From the NCBI RefSeq assembly GCF_030408035.1, contig NZ_JASDCF010000003.1:1-64000 (forward strand): a DNA stretch of 64,000 bases, given 5' to 3'. How positions within the stretch are numbered: the stretch's first letter is position 1; every line of letters begins with the position of its first letter. The stretch is from Psychrobacter sp. APC 3426. Lineage in GTDB: Bacteria > Pseudomonadota > Gammaproteobacteria > Pseudomonadales > Moraxellaceae. The translations under genes were made by a program, and so were the position numbers. A model generated the notes under the pieces. The model did no database searches. It worked only from the letters and a program-made list of their open reading frames with translations, and was not told where the DNA came from. Of this stretch, positions 47,437-56,800 are shown piece after piece.

Positions 47437-49119
47437 ATGCAAAAGATATTTCGGGTGATGATCATCATTGCGATGCTAATCACCGCTTATCTGCTGATTT
47501 TGGCATGGCGAGATGATTATGCCGATACGCCAGCTGTAGATACGGTGCCAGGAACTACCACTTCTGTAGGTGCTGACATTCCTTCTACGACTGGTGCCGC
47601 AGGTGATATTCCGGTACAGACACTACCTGTTGCTACAGGGGCTGTTACTGACACGCCTGTCAAAGATGCAGGCTTAATCACGGTCACCACCGATCGCTAT
47701 GATATAAAAATCAATCCAGAAGGCGGCGATATCGTTTATGCTGCACTCAAGCAGTATGATGCGACACTTGATAGCGATAACCCTTTCGTATTGTTAGAAA
47801 ACAATAGTAATCGTGTGTATGTGGCTCAGTCTGGCTTAATTGGTCAAGATGGTATCGATACCGCAGAAGGTCGTGCCACTTATAGTCATACTGCCAATAA
47901 TTATGTAATGGAAGCAGGGCAGCAAACCTTGTCAGTACCGCTCACTTATAAAAAAGATGGCGTGACCATTACCAAAACCTTTACTTTCACTCAAGATAAA
48001 TACCCGATTGATATCAGCTATCAAATCCAAAACGCTTCTGCTAATGCTTGGCAAGGTCAGATGTTTGCGCAGCTAAAGCGTGATGATAGCAAAGACCCTG
48101 GTATGTCTGATAAGGGTGCGCTAAGTATGGCCACTTATTTAGGTGGTGCTTGGGGTACACCTGATGATCCTTATAATAAGCTAAAGTTTGGTAAGTTTAG
48201 TGATGGTGAATTGACCACAACCAGTGATAAAGGCTGGGTTGGTATTGTGCAGCATTATTTTGTATCTGCATGGACACCTGAGAACTTCACAGGTAAGTTC
48301 TTTAGTCGTGAAACTGGTAGTGATTATTTCATCGGTTTTAACAGTCAGCCTGTCAATGTTGCACCAAACAAGCAAGTGACGTTGAATGCGACATTGTATG
48401 CTGGACCAAAAGTTCAGTCTGAGCTGAAAGAAGTCGCTGAGGGTTTGAATCAGACCGTCGACTATGGCTTGCTATGGCCAATATCTAAAATCTTATTTGC
48501 GATTCTAGATGGAATTCACAAAATTATCGGCAACTGGGGTTGGTCAATTATTGTCCTAACCATCTTGGTTAAGTTTGCTTTGATGTGGTTCTCCAATAAG
48601 AGCTACTACTCAATGGCGAAAATGCGTGCTATCGCACCAAGACTAGCGGCGCTGAAAGAAGAGCACGGCGACGATCGCATGAAGATGTCGCAAGAGATGA
48701 TGGCGATTTATAAAGAAGAGAAAGTCAACCCAATGGCGGGTTGTCTGCCTATTTTGTTGCAGATGCCGATTTTCTTAGCGTTATATTGGGTATTGGTTGA
48801 AAGTGTTGAGCTACGTCATGCGCCATGGATATTATGGATTCAGGATTTATCAGCGATGGATCCTTGGTTTATTTTACCGCTGCTGATGGGTGCTTCTATG
48901 TTTGTACAACAGCAGCTAAACCCGCAGCCAGCTGATCCAATGCAAGCGAAAGTCATGAAGTTCTTACCGATTATCTTTACGGCTTTCATGTTGTTCTTCC
49001 CAGCAGGTCTGGTATTGTACTGGACAGTGAACAACTTATTCAGTATGACGCATCAATATATTGTGAATAAAAAGGTAGAAGAAGAGCAAAAAAAACGTAC
49101 TGTTAAGGTACTTGATTGA
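47437..49119 (+). CDS. yidC: Membrane protein insertase YidC
   Basis: Inserts proteins into the inner membrane, alone or with SecYEG. The 560-residue product begins with one membrane helix (MIIIAMLITAYLLILAW), then a large periplasmic beta domain (residues about 80-340), followed by the five-helix core with LWPISKILFAILDGIHKIIGNWGWSI and the cytoplasmic loop MAKMRAIAPRLAALKEEHGDD. The C-terminus ends with a basic EEEQKKRTVK tail. A T-rich, Ala/Thr/Val-rich linker follows the first helix. AGGAAAGG lies before the ATG. A terminator follows. Confidence 0.96.
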   Translation: MQKIFRVMIIIAMLITAYLLILAWRDDYADTPAVDTVPGTTTSVGADIPSTTGAAGDIPVQTLPVATGAVTDTPVKDAGLITVTTDRYDIKINPEGGDIVYAALKQYDATLDSDNPFVLLENNSNRVYVAQSGLIGQDGIDTAEGRATYSHTANNYVMEAGQQTLSVPLTYKKDGVTITKTFTFTQDKYPIDISYQIQNASANAWQGQMFAQLKRDDSKDPGMSDKGALSMATYLGGAWGTPDDPYNKLKFGKFSDGELTTTSDKGWVGIVQHYFVSAWTPENFTGKFFSRETGSDYFIGFNSQPVNVAPNKQVTLNATLYAGPKVQSELKEVAEGLNQTVDYGLLWPISKILFAILDGIHKIIGNWGWSIIVLTILVKFALMWFSNKSYYSMAKMRAIAPRLAALKEEHGDDRMKMSQEMMAIYKEEKVNPMAGCLPILLQMPIFLALYWVLVESVELRHAPWILWIQDLSAMDPWFILPLLMGASMFVQQQLNPQPADPMQAKVMKFLPIIFTAFMLFFPAGLVLYWTVNNLFSMTHQYIVNKKVEEEQKKRTVKVLD

Positions 49120-49147
49120 TAGCTAATCAATTCAACTACACAATAAG

Positions 49148-49178
49148 AACCATCGCGTAAGCGGTGGTTTTTTTATAC
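49148..49178 (+). terminator. Terminator after yidC
   Basis: Stem AACCATCGC / GCGGTGGTT (one G-U pair) around a GTAA tetraloop, followed by a run of T. It separates yidC from mnmE. Confidence 0.88.
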
Positions 49179-49374
49179 CTAATATCCTTATATCGTCTGC
49201 AATGACTATCTGTACTTAACATGAATAAACAGGCTGAACAGAGGTCAAAATAAGGCTCAAAAGATACTTAGAACAGACTAAGATAATGCTATCTAAAGTT
49301 TGTTTTGTCAGTCTGCCTTCAGCCGTCTATAATGGAGCTTTTAGCTATTGAGAGTAACTGTGGATTCCTTAGAG

Positions 49375-50811
49375 ATGGCGTTAGCCGTACCTGATTCATC
49401 TGAAAAGCCTAACTCATCTGGATTGGCCACGATTGCCGCCATTGCCACACCGCTTGGGCGTGGTGGCGTCGGTGTCATACGGCTGTCAGGTGCGCGTGCT
49501 TACGATATTGCCTGTACGCTAACGGGTAAGTCTACTTTTACACCGCGAATGGCCAGTTTTTGCCGTTTTTATCAGGCGGATGGCACGGTGATTGATGAAG
49601 GGTTAGTGTTATATTTTAAAGGTCCGTATTCATTCACAGGCGAAGATGTGATTGAGCTGCAAGGGCATGGTGGCATGATTTTGCAAAATCAGTTGCTAGC
49701 TCGAGTGTTTGAATTGGGTGCAAAACAAGCCAGTGCGGGGGAGTTCTCTTATCGTGCCTTTGATAATGATAAGTTAGATCTGGTGCAAGCAGAGGCTATT
49801 GCTGATGCTATCGATGCAACCAGTGCCGCTGCTGCTAGTAGTGCTATCCGCTCTCTCAGTGGTGAGTTTTCACAAAAGATTAACCAGCTATTAGAGCAAC
49901 TTATTCATCTGCGTTTGCACGTTGAAGCTGCCATTGATTTCCCTGATGAAGAGGACGTTGATTTCTTATCTGACGGCGTCATACAAGACAAGCTTGAGCA
50001 AACGCAAGATAAGATACAGCAAGTACTGGCGACCGCAAAACAAGGTCAGCTCTTACGTGATGGTATCCATGTGGTGTTAGCGGGCAGACCAAATGCAGGC
50101 AAATCGAGCTTACTTAATCGTCTGGCAGGACAAGAGCGGGCTATCGTTACTGACGTAGCAGGTACCACTCGCGATACGCTACAAGAGACTGTGGTGCTTA
50201 ATGGTCTAACACTTCATCTCACCGATACGGCAGGTCTGCGTGATACAGAGGATACCGTAGAGCGTATAGGAATTGAGCGTGCACGTACTGCTATTACTCA
50301 GGCTGACATGTTGCTGATGGTCTATGATGTGACCTGTGATCTTGAAGAAGAAAGCACCCCGCTACAGCTTGCAGAGCAGCTATTTGGTGAGCTGCCCGAA
50401 GCCAAACGCTTATTAATAATCGCTAATAAAAGCGACTTATTAAATGATGATGACGATGAGAAAATAACTTCTGCTTCGCAAGCCGAGATAAAAGACCGAG
50501 GCTACGAACAAGTCAATGTTTCATGTGAAACAGGTGCTGGTATCGATACGTTGGTTGAAGCATTGTGTGCTAAGGTAGGTTTTCATCCACCAGAAAACAG
50601 CCTTATTGCCCGTACACGGCACTTAGATGCGCTTAGGCGCACAGCTGACTATTTAGCAGAGGCGCATGAGCAGCTAACCGTCTTTCAAGCGGGAGAGTTA
50701 GTCGCTGAAAGCTTACGTCAAGCTCAGCATAGTTTGGGTGAAATCACTGGTGAGTTCAGTGCTGATGACCTATTGGGCAAGATATTTGGCAGTTTCTGTA
50801 TTGGTAAATGA
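49375..50811 (+). CDS. mnmE: tRNA modification GTPase MnmE
   Basis: With MnmG, installs the aminomethyl/carboxymethylaminomethyl group at U34 of certain tRNAs. The N-terminal folate-binding domain has IAAIATPLGRGGVGVIRLSG. The inserted G domain has the P-loop GRPNAGKSSLLNRL, DTAGLRDTEDTVERIG and NKSD. The C-terminus ends in FCIGK, with the catalytic Cys. The start is uncertain: ATG at 49375 gives 478 residues, while TTG at 49348 with GGAG upstream adds nine. mnmG does not follow; nrdR is next. A parS-like 16-mer lies in the G domain. Confidence 0.95.
   Translation: MALAVPDSSEKPNSSGLATIAAIATPLGRGGVGVIRLSGARAYDIACTLTGKSTFTPRMASFCRFYQADGTVIDEGLVLYFKGPYSFTGEDVIELQGHGGMILQNQLLARVFELGAKQASAGEFSYRAFDNDKLDLVQAEAIADAIDATSAAAASSAIRSLSGEFSQKINQLLEQLIHLRLHVEAAIDFPDEEDVDFLSDGVIQDKLEQTQDKIQQVLATAKQGQLLRDGIHVVLAGRPNAGKSSLLNRLAGQERAIVTDVAGTTRDTLQETVVLNGLTLHLTDTAGLRDTEDTVERIGIERARTAITQADMLLMVYDVTCDLEEESTPLQLAEQLFGELPEAKRLLIIANKSDLLNDDDDEKITSASQAEIKDRGYEQVNVSCETGAGIDTLVEALCAKVGFHPPENSLIARTRHLDALRRTADYLAEAHEQLTVFQAGELVAESLRQAQHSLGEITGEFSADDLLGKIFGSFCIGK
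50517..50532. other. parS-like site inside mnmE
   Basis: TGTTTCATGTGAAACA, the reverse-complement CACATG form, read as NVSCETG in mnmE. It lies about 4.7 kb right of oriC. Confidence 0.65.
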
Positions 50812-50907
50812 TTAGCAAGCTGCTGTGTCTATTTTCGATTGCCTGATAAAAAGCTTAAACTTATCAACAAAGGCTCTTGCTCTTAATATTAAAACAAGGA
50901 AAATACT

Positions 50908-51366
50908 ATGCACTGCCCGTACTGTAACGCGTCAGATACCAAAGTTATTGACTCGCGTCTTGCTGCGGAAGGTGCGCAAGTGCGTCGTCGCCGTTCCTGT
51001 AATAGTTGCCAAGAGCGGTTTACTACCTTTGAGATGGTAGAAGTGGTGATGCCAAGAATCATCAAGTCTAGCGGCAAAATTGAGCCTTACGATAATGAAA
51101 AACTGCGTCGCTCTATTTTGTTACCTTTACAAAAGCGCCCTATCACGATTGACGAGCAAGAGGCGATGATTAGTCGCATTGAGAAGCGTGTCAGACAGAT
51201 GGGAGAGCGAGAGATTAGCAGTAAAGTCTTGGGCGAAATTATCATGAGTGAGCTCAAAGCCTTAGACGATGTCGCTTATGTACGCTTTGCCAGTGTCTAT
51301 CGTGACTTTCAAGATATCGATGCTTTCCATCAAGAGATTGCCAATATCCGTCCTAATGAAAAATAA
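50908..51366 (+). CDS. nrdR: Transcriptional regulator NrdR
   Basis: Zinc-finger and ATP-cone repressor of ribonucleotide reductase genes. The 152-residue length is standard. The four-cysteine zinc ribbon [17 protein letters not shown] ... [17 protein letters not shown] occupies residues 1-45, and the ATP-cone follows from about residue 49 ([25 protein letters not shown]). AAGGAAAA precedes the ATG. It is separated from mnmE by about 100 bp and lies upstream of ribD, an arrangement common in this lineage. A repeat copy lies after it. Confidence 0.97.
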   Translation: MHCPYCNASDTKVIDSRLAAEGAQVRRRRSCNSCQERFTTFEMVEVVMPRIIKSSGKIEPYDNEKLRRSILLPLQKRPITIDEQEAMISRIEKRVRQMGEREISSKVLGEIIMSELKALDDVAYVRFASVYRDFQDIDAFHQEIANIRPNEK

Positions 51367-51414
51367 GCTATAGTCGATACCGAATAAAATCGATATGTTG
51401 TAACGTGATGCGCA

Positions 51415-51480
51415 ACTGTTATAAATTTTTCTTGCTTGCTGTGTCTACGCTGACAGAGGCTGCAAAAAATTTATACCAGT
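51415..51480 (+). repeat. Dispersed palindromic repeat, copy 3
   Basis: Arms ACTGTTATAAATTTTT and AAAAAATTTATACCAGT are nearly complementary and flank the core CTTGCTTGCTGTGTCTACGC followed by GACAGAGGCTGC. It lies between nrdR and ribD. Compare 9242-9307 and 30634-30709. Confidence 0.85.
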
Positions 51481-51553
51481 CTCGCTGTATCGTTTTTATA
51501 GCGAATTTACTATAACTTGCTTCAATTTTCTCCTATAAATTAAGTCTACCTCT

Positions 51554-52609
51554 ATGTCGATTCCAAACCACGCTCAAGATGCACAAGACCGCTACTTTAT
51601 GATGCTCGCTATTGAGCAGGCTAAGCAAGGGTTATATACCACTAGGCCTAATCCAGCCGTAGGCTGTGTCATCGTTCAAACAGAGACGATAGTCGGTCAA
51701 GGGTTTCATCCCAAAGCTGGTGAGCCACATGCGGAAGTATTTGCGCTCAAAGATGCTGGTGCGCAGGCAATAGGAGCAACCGCTTATGTGACTTTAGAGC
51801 CTTGTAGTCATACAGGGCGTACGCCACCATGCGCTTTGGGTCTTATTAAGGCTGGTGTAAAACGTGTCGTGATTGCCGGTCTTGATCCTAATCCACAAGT
51901 TGCTGGACGCGGTGTGAGACTTTTAGAGCAGGCCGGCATTGCAGTCACGGTTGGTGTACTGACAGAACAAGCAGAGGCATTGAACCGTGGATTTTTAAAG
52001 GCGATGCGTACCCAAATGCCTTATGTACGTCTCAAAATCGCCACTAGCTTTGACGGTCGTACAGCGATGGCGTCTGGGGAGTCGAAATGGATTACTTCGA
52101 CAGCGGCTCGTGAGGATGTACAAAAGCTACGTGCGCAAAGTGGTGCAATCATTACCGGTAGTGAGACCATTATTGCTGACAATCCACAGCTTAACGTGCG
52201 CTCCACTCAATTAGGTGTGCCAGCTGAGCAAGTTCCGGCTCCTCAGGTTGTAGTGCTCGATAGACGTCAGCGTTTGGAGCACAGTTTACAATCTGATTAT
52301 CAGTTATGTCGTCGTCCAGATACGCTTTATTGGCGCGAAGATGACTTAACGGCATTACTCAAAAATTTAGTCAGTGAGCATCAATGCTATGACGTATTGG
52401 TAGAAGCGGGTGCTAGCGTCGCTGGAAGCTTCTTAAGCCAACAATTGGTAGATGAACTGATTGTGTATCAAGCACCTTGTTTATTAGGTGCACAAGCGCG
52501 ACCGATGGTTGAGTTCAACCCCCTGTCTTTAGCTCAGCAGCTGCGTTTTGATATTCATAGCCATGAAACACTAAGTCCTGACCTTAAACTGACATTACAC
52601 CCCCTCTAA
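51554..52609 (+). CDS. ribD: Bifunctional riboflavin deaminase/reductase RibD
   Basis: Carries out the second and third steps of riboflavin synthesis, a deamination and a reduction. The N-terminal deaminase domain has the zinc motif HAEVFAL and PCSHTGRTPPCALGLI near residues 58-100. The C-terminal reductase domain has IATSFDGRTAMASGESKWIT. The 351-residue length is close to the family norm. It lies between nrdR and ribE with a long gap after it. ribE follows on the same strand but is probably not co-transcribed, given the 442-bp spacer. Confidence 0.95.
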   Translation: MSIPNHAQDAQDRYFMMLAIEQAKQGLYTTRPNPAVGCVIVQTETIVGQGFHPKAGEPHAEVFALKDAGAQAIGATAYVTLEPCSHTGRTPPCALGLIKAGVKRVVIAGLDPNPQVAGRGVRLLEQAGIAVTVGVLTEQAEALNRGFLKAMRTQMPYVRLKIATSFDGRTAMASGESKWITSTAAREDVQKLRAQSGAIITGSETIIADNPQLNVRSTQLGVPAEQVPAPQVVVLDRRQRLEHSLQSDYQLCRRPDTLYWREDDLTALLKNLVSEHQCYDVLVEAGASVAGSFLSQQLVDELIVYQAPCLLGAQARPMVEFNPLSLAQQLRFDIHSHETLSPDLKLTLHPL

Positions 52610-52688
52610 CTTGTTATTTATAAAGGGCTTATCCACATTTTGTGCTAATTATGAACTAAGTGTGTATAAGTAGCTGGTTATATACAAG

Positions 52689-52702
52689 GTTTCACATGAA
52701 AC
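52689..52702. other. parS-like site, CACATG core
   Basis: GTTTCACATGAAAC in the ribD-ribE gap, 26 bp from a second copy in the same orientation. Confidence 0.65.
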
Positions 52703-52714
52703 TGTGTATAACTT

Positions 52715-52730
52715 TGTTTCACATGAAACA
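52715..52730. other. parS-like site, CACATG core
   Basis: TGTTTCACATGAAACA, the full 16-mer except for one core base. Together with the site at 52689 it is the only closely spaced pair in the window. Confidence 0.65.
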
Positions 52731-53051
52731 GTAGGTATATGTTGTTTGTCAGGATTGGTAAATAAGTTTATATAAATCAACAGCTTATTTTTACTTCTTG
52801 TTTTAAGCACATCGTTCTTTAAAATTTGCTAACTTGTGGATAACTTGGTTAAGACCAAGGTTTTCGTAACCTAAGGGTTGATTTGCTACTACTTATCCAC
52901 AATTTATCCCAGAGTAGGATTAAAAACAGCTCAAATTGCATAAGGTATCTGATGCAAAAACCACCAATAAATAAAGATATTTTAAAATAACAAACTCTAA
53001 AATAAAGAGACGTTGCTTATTAAGGCAATGTCATAGTCGAATGAGGTTCAT

Positions 53052-53726
53052 ATGTTTACAGGAATTATAGAGAGCGTTGGTTATGTGAAAGCCATGCAGC
53101 CGGTTGGTGGTGATATTCGCCTAGTTATTGAGTCTAATGAGTTGGATTTTAGTGATGTAAAGCTAGGCGATTCAATTGCTTCCAATGGTATCTGTTTGAC
53201 TGTCGTAGAGTTTGGGTTTAACTACTATGCAGTTGATGTTTCACGTGAGACAATCGCTCGAACCGCCCTTGAAGAGTTAAAAATAGGTCATGTGGTTAAT
53301 TTAGAAAAAGCGATGCTACCAACCACGCGCTTTGGTGGGCACATTGTCGCCGGTCACGTTGATGGAGTGGGGGTAGTCAGTAAGCTGCAACAAGATGCGC
53401 GCTCTATCTACATTGAGATTGAAGTACCGCAAGAGCTGGCGCATTATACAGCGACCAAAGGTTCTATCACGGTTGACGGTATTAGCCTGACGACCAATCT
53501 TGTGCGTGACAATATCGTATCTTTAAATATCATTCCGCATACCGCGCAAGTGACCAATATCGCTAAGCACTGGTTGGTTGGCAGCAAAGTTAATATCGAA
53601 GTCGATATCGTTGCACGCTACTTAGAGCGGCTATTGAATAAATCACAGACTGGTACTATGAATGCGCCCAATCCGAAAAGCCAGATTACCGAGGCTTTTT
53701 TAGCAGAGAATGGCTTTATGAAATAA
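53052..53726 (+). CDS. ribE: Riboflavin synthase alpha chain
   Basis: Dismutates two molecules of dimethyl-ribityllumazine to riboflavin. The 224-residue product has the two-fold repeat of lumazine-binding domains: MFTGIIESVGYV with NGICLTVVEF in the first half, and GHIVAGHVDGVGVV with KGSITVDGISLT in the second. GAGG precedes the ATG closely. A parS-like variant lies at codons for DVSRETIAR. The gene is also called ribC in some organisms. It follows the DnaA-box cluster and converges on the sensor-kinase gene. Confidence 0.95.
   Translation: MFTGIIESVGYVKAMQPVGGDIRLVIESNELDFSDVKLGDSIASNGICLTVVEFGFNYYAVDVSRETIARTALEELKIGHVVNLEKAMLPTTRFGGHIVAGHVDGVGVVSKLQQDARSIYIEIEVPQELAHYTATKGSITVDGISLTTNLVRDNIVSLNIIPHTAQVTNIAKHWLVGSKVNIEVDIVARYLERLLNKSQTGTMNAPNPKSQITEAFLAENGFMK
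53237..53252. other. parS-like site, one-base variant
   Basis: TGTTTCACGTGAGACA in ribE matches the CACGTG consensus except for one G. It is read as DVSRET, and a divergent form inside a conserved peptide could be chance. Confidence 0.4.
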
Positions 53727-53781
53727 CTGTTAAGTCAGGCAGTTGTGATATAGAGCAGTTGAAACATTAAGCCGTTGTGAA

Positions 53782-53815
53782 ACAAAAACAGCCACAGTCA
53801 GTGGCTGTTTCTATG
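53782..53815. terminator. Terminator, ribE / sensor kinase
   Basis: A perfect 10-bp stem AAACAGCCAC / GTGGCTGTTT around AGTCA lies between convergent genes. The T-run is good on the minus strand (for the sensor kinase) and weak on the plus strand. Confidence 0.8.
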
Positions 53816-53905
53816 AGTAGTGATATGTTTGGTAGCATTATCATATACAAACATATCAAGCAGGTTATACAGAACTTTTTACAGAACTCTTTTTGCAGAG
53901 CTTTG

Positions 53906-56800
53906 CTAACTTTCTATGAGGCTCTGTAAAACTGCTGCAAGCTCTTTTTTATCGATAGGTTTGGATAAAAAACTATCCATGCCGACTTGCATACAAGCAG
54001 CACGATCTTCGTCTGAGCTGTTTGCCGTCAGTGCCACGATAGGAATATCATCACCTTGCGCTCGGATAGCCTGAGTGGCTTGCAACCCATCCATGACTGG
54101 CATACGGCAGTCCATCAAAATAAGCGAGATGTCTTGACGTTGAGTGTTCAGTGTTTCAAGCGCTTGCTGTCCATCCTCTGCAACGATACTACGGTAACCG
54201 AGCCTGCTTAATATTTTGCAGGCTATTTTTTGATTGGTAGGACTGTCTTCTACTACTAAAATCAATGGTGAGAAATGCTCATCCTTATCCAGCTCTGCAA
54301 CGACTTTGCTAGCATCTTCTTTAGAAGGACTACTTTGTAATTGAGGCTGCGATGGCAGGTGAGTTAATGCCTGCCTCACTGGCAAGGTTAAACGCATCAG
54401 CTCGGAAAGTAGCAGTGAGCTGTCTAGTGGTTTGACCAAAAAGCCATCGCACTGATCTAGCAGTGAAGAGGGAGTACGGCGTTCAGGCTTCATGCTAAAT
54501 AGTATCTTGGGTAGAGAGTTGTTAGACAGCAAGCTGTTTAGCGCTTGTCGTCTATCAATACTTTTAACTATCTGATTGTTCTCACTCGCACTATCACTGG
54601 CAAGCGTTTGAACGGAGATCGCCGGTACTGGTTTGCGCTGTTCGTCACTCTTATCTGATGACCAGTTTTCACGCGCTATAATAGTGCTGGTATCGTAGTA
54701 TTCATAATCTAACAATAGTACTGGTGCCAGTGTATGTATATCCTGTGCCAGTTGTTCAGTTAATTGCTGAATGGTGACCAAATCCACACACGTATAAATC
54801 GTTGCCGGTATAGACAGATGCTTGCACAAGTGTCTTAAATGCGCGGCAACCAATGTTTCGTTCACAACCGCAATAAGGTGAATGTGAGTTAAATACTGAT
54901 TGGGATGGTATACCGGCTGGTAATTTGGCTGACGACAAGGCAGATAAAGATTAAACACACTGCCTTTATCAAGCGTGCTTTTCATTTCAATAAAACCACC
55001 CAATAACCGCGCAAAGCTATTAACGTTATTTAAACCCAACCCAGCTTCAACCGTATTTTGCTGCACATTATTATTGTTTTTATTTTTGGTTTGGTTGTTT
55101 TTATTAAAGTATGTCAGCAATTGGTGCTGCTTGGCGATATCGATACCCATACCTGAATCTTGTATGCTAAAACGTATCCAGTAGTGCGCCTGATCTGCTT
55201 TAATATCTTCATTGACAGGGAGTAAGCTACCTTTGGCTATTTGTATTAGTTGCTCAGGACGGATAGCATCAACAATCAACGCCACGTGACCAGATGTCGT
55301 GAATTTAACGGCATTGTGCAATAAGTTAAGTAGGATTTGACGAAGACGAGTTTTATCGGTATCGATACAGCGAGGACATTCTGGGTCAAAGAAGTAAACC
55401 AACTCAAGCCCTTGTTGGCGTACCTTGTCTATTATTAACTCATTAACTTCTTGACTGAGCTTATAGATGTCAACAGGCTCTATGCTGAGGCGAGTTTGTC
55501 TGACCTCGATGTCTCCTATATCCAGCACTTCATTGAGAGTCGTTAGCATAGAGTGGCTGGTTTCAATCAAGGATTCTAAAATATCATTTTGATCTTCAGT
55601 CAGCGTTTCAGGGTCGATCGGTTCGAGAATGTCAATCAAAGTCTCTAAGGGTAGGCGCAGCTTGTACCCCATCACTGCTCTAAGTTCGTTAAAGTCATCA
55701 AGTTTTTGTTGTAGTTGCTGATTATTTAACTGCAGTTGTTCGGTTTGAACAGCAAGCTCATTGATGTTGTTTAACAGCACGGTAAAACCATGAACTTGTC
55801 CATGTACACCGAACCACGGAGTGACATGCAGCTGATAAGTTTGCTTGTTTTCTAATCCATAGACTATCAAAGTGCGAGTAACACGAAAATTCGACAGTTT
55901 TTGTAGCAATGTCTGCGTGGCCTCATCTTTGCCAGCGACAAAGTCAGTCAGTTGGTCATCTGTGTCGCTTTGTGAGGCAGTGATGAACGTCTGCTCAAAG
56001 CGTGTATTAAAAAAGCTGATTTGACCGTGGCGCATAATCATCAGCATGGGCAGGGGCGACTCATCAATCAGACGCTCAAGTCGGTGTTTTAATGTTTTGA
56101 TACGTCGATAGTCATTCGTCAGCTGATAGTGAACACGACCAAGTGCATGACCAAGGCGTAAAAACTCTGTAGTCGCTTTATCGTCCATAAAAGGCGGCGG
56201 TATATAAGCCTCATTTGCGCTGTCATTCAAACTTTCGGTATAGCGTAGTAATTGCTCCCAATTGGTTCGGCGCTTTAGCATATATAGTAGCGCTGAGATA
56301 AAAAATAGAATTGCTATCATTAATGGTAGCCAATACTGATAAGACACCCAATTAATACCGAGCGGCTTATGACGCAGTATGAGGTAAATATGGTGACCAC
56401 TTTCTAGCCTGATAGTGCCCGTCAGGTTGCGAGTGTTTAAGGTATAGGCACTATCATTGTTAGATGAGGATCTAACAGTAGGGAAGGTGATGGTAGTAAA
56501 TGGGTGTTCATTAGGCCTGGTATACCGATGAATATAAGTCTGCCCAGATGGCATCATAAAAATGAGCTGATAACTGACACCATCAAGCGCTGGCTGCGCT
56601 AAAATAGTTTTTATCTCACGGTTTATAGGTGCGGCGTGTTCTGTGAACTCATGTTTTAATGAATAAAAAGTCTCAATACTATGTTGTTCATTGTGCTTTT
56701 TCATGCCATTAAACAGTGTGAAATAATACAGCGCTAGCATGACTACTAAAGTCATCGCATAAAAGAACATTAAACGCTGTAAGGACTGGAACTGTTGCAT
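53906..56800 (-). CDS. Hybrid sensor kinase with Tyr in place of the phospho-acceptor His
   Basis: A 964-residue GacS/BarA-type membrane sensor. An N-terminal helix, a periplasmic domain of about 130 residues and a second helix near 155-175 are followed by a PAS-like segment (residues about 240-340). The dimerisation helix reads MGYKLRLPLE where kinases have MSHELRTPLN, placing Tyr379 at the phospho-acceptor His. The ATPase boxes look intact (LLNLLHNAVKFT, DSGMGI, GLGLNNV). A degenerate receiver follows (about 650-800). The C-terminal receiver has Asp897 in LMDCRMPVMDG and Lys in SKPID, so it appears functional. No HPt domain is seen. It may be an ATP-binding pseudokinase whose receiver is phosphorylated by another protein. 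Confidence 0.88.
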   Translation of the reverse strand: MQQFQSLQRLMFFYAMTLVVMLALYYFTLFNGMKKHNEQHSIETFYSLKHEFTEHAAPINREIKTILAQPALDGVSYQLIFMMPSGQTYIHRYTRPNEHPFTTITFPTVRSSSNNDSAYTLNTRNLTGTIRLESGHHIYLILRHKPLGINWVSYQYWLPLMIAILFFISALLYMLKRRTNWEQLLRYTESLNDSANEAYIPPPFMDDKATTEFLRLGHALGRVHYQLTNDYRRIKTLKHRLERLIDESPLPMLMIMRHGQISFFNTRFEQTFITASQSDTDDQLTDFVAGKDEATQTLLQKLSNFRVTRTLIVYGLENKQTYQLHVTPWFGVHGQVHGFTVLLNNINELAVQTEQLQLNNQQLQQKLDDFNELRAVMGYKLRLPLETLIDILEPIDPETLTEDQNDILESLIETSHSMLTTLNEVLDIGDIEVRQTRLSIEPVDIYKLSQEVNELIIDKVRQQGLELVYFFDPECPRCIDTDKTRLRQILLNLLHNAVKFTTSGHVALIVDAIRPEQLIQIAKGSLLPVNEDIKADQAHYWIRFSIQDSGMGIDIAKQHQLLTYFNKNNQTKNKNNNNVQQNTVEAGLGLNNVNSFARLLGGFIEMKSTLDKGSVFNLYLPCRQPNYQPVYHPNQYLTHIHLIAVVNETLVAAHLRHLCKHLSIPATIYTCVDLVTIQQLTEQLAQDIHTLAPVLLLDYEYYDTSTIIARENWSSDKSDEQRKPVPAISVQTLASDSASENNQIVKSIDRRQALNSLLSNNSLPKILFSMKPERRTPSSLLDQCDGFLVKPLDSSLLLSELMRLTLPVRQALTHLPSQPQLQSSPSKEDASKVVAELDKDEHFSPLILVVEDSPTNQKIACKILSRLGYRSIVAEDGQQALETLNTQRQDISLILMDCRMPVMDGLQATQAIRAQGDDIPIVALTANSSDEDRAACMQVGMDSFLSKPIDKKELAAVLQSLIES

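Larger units (their letters stand above)
52610..53051. other. Intergenic DnaA-box and parS-like cluster
   Basis: This 442-bp AT-rich gap between ribD and ribE holds perfect DnaA boxes at 52629-52637 (TTATCCACA), 52835-52843 (TGTGGATAA) and 52893-52901 (TTATCCACA), plus two parS-like sites 26 bp apart at 52689-52702 and 52715-52730. No FMN-riboswitch signature or reading frame was seen. It lies about 7 kb from oriC. A role as a second DnaA-binding locus is inferred. Confidence 0.75.

Noticed and set aside
52610..53051. FMN riboswitch upstream of ribE
   Set aside because: I could not find the conserved RFN-element sequence blocks in this gap.
55052..55100. Low-complexity Asn/Lys run in the sensor kinase as a possible frameshift or repeat
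   Set aside because: The frame continues without break into conserved ATPase motifs. It is simply a variable, AT-rich loop in the ATP lid region.
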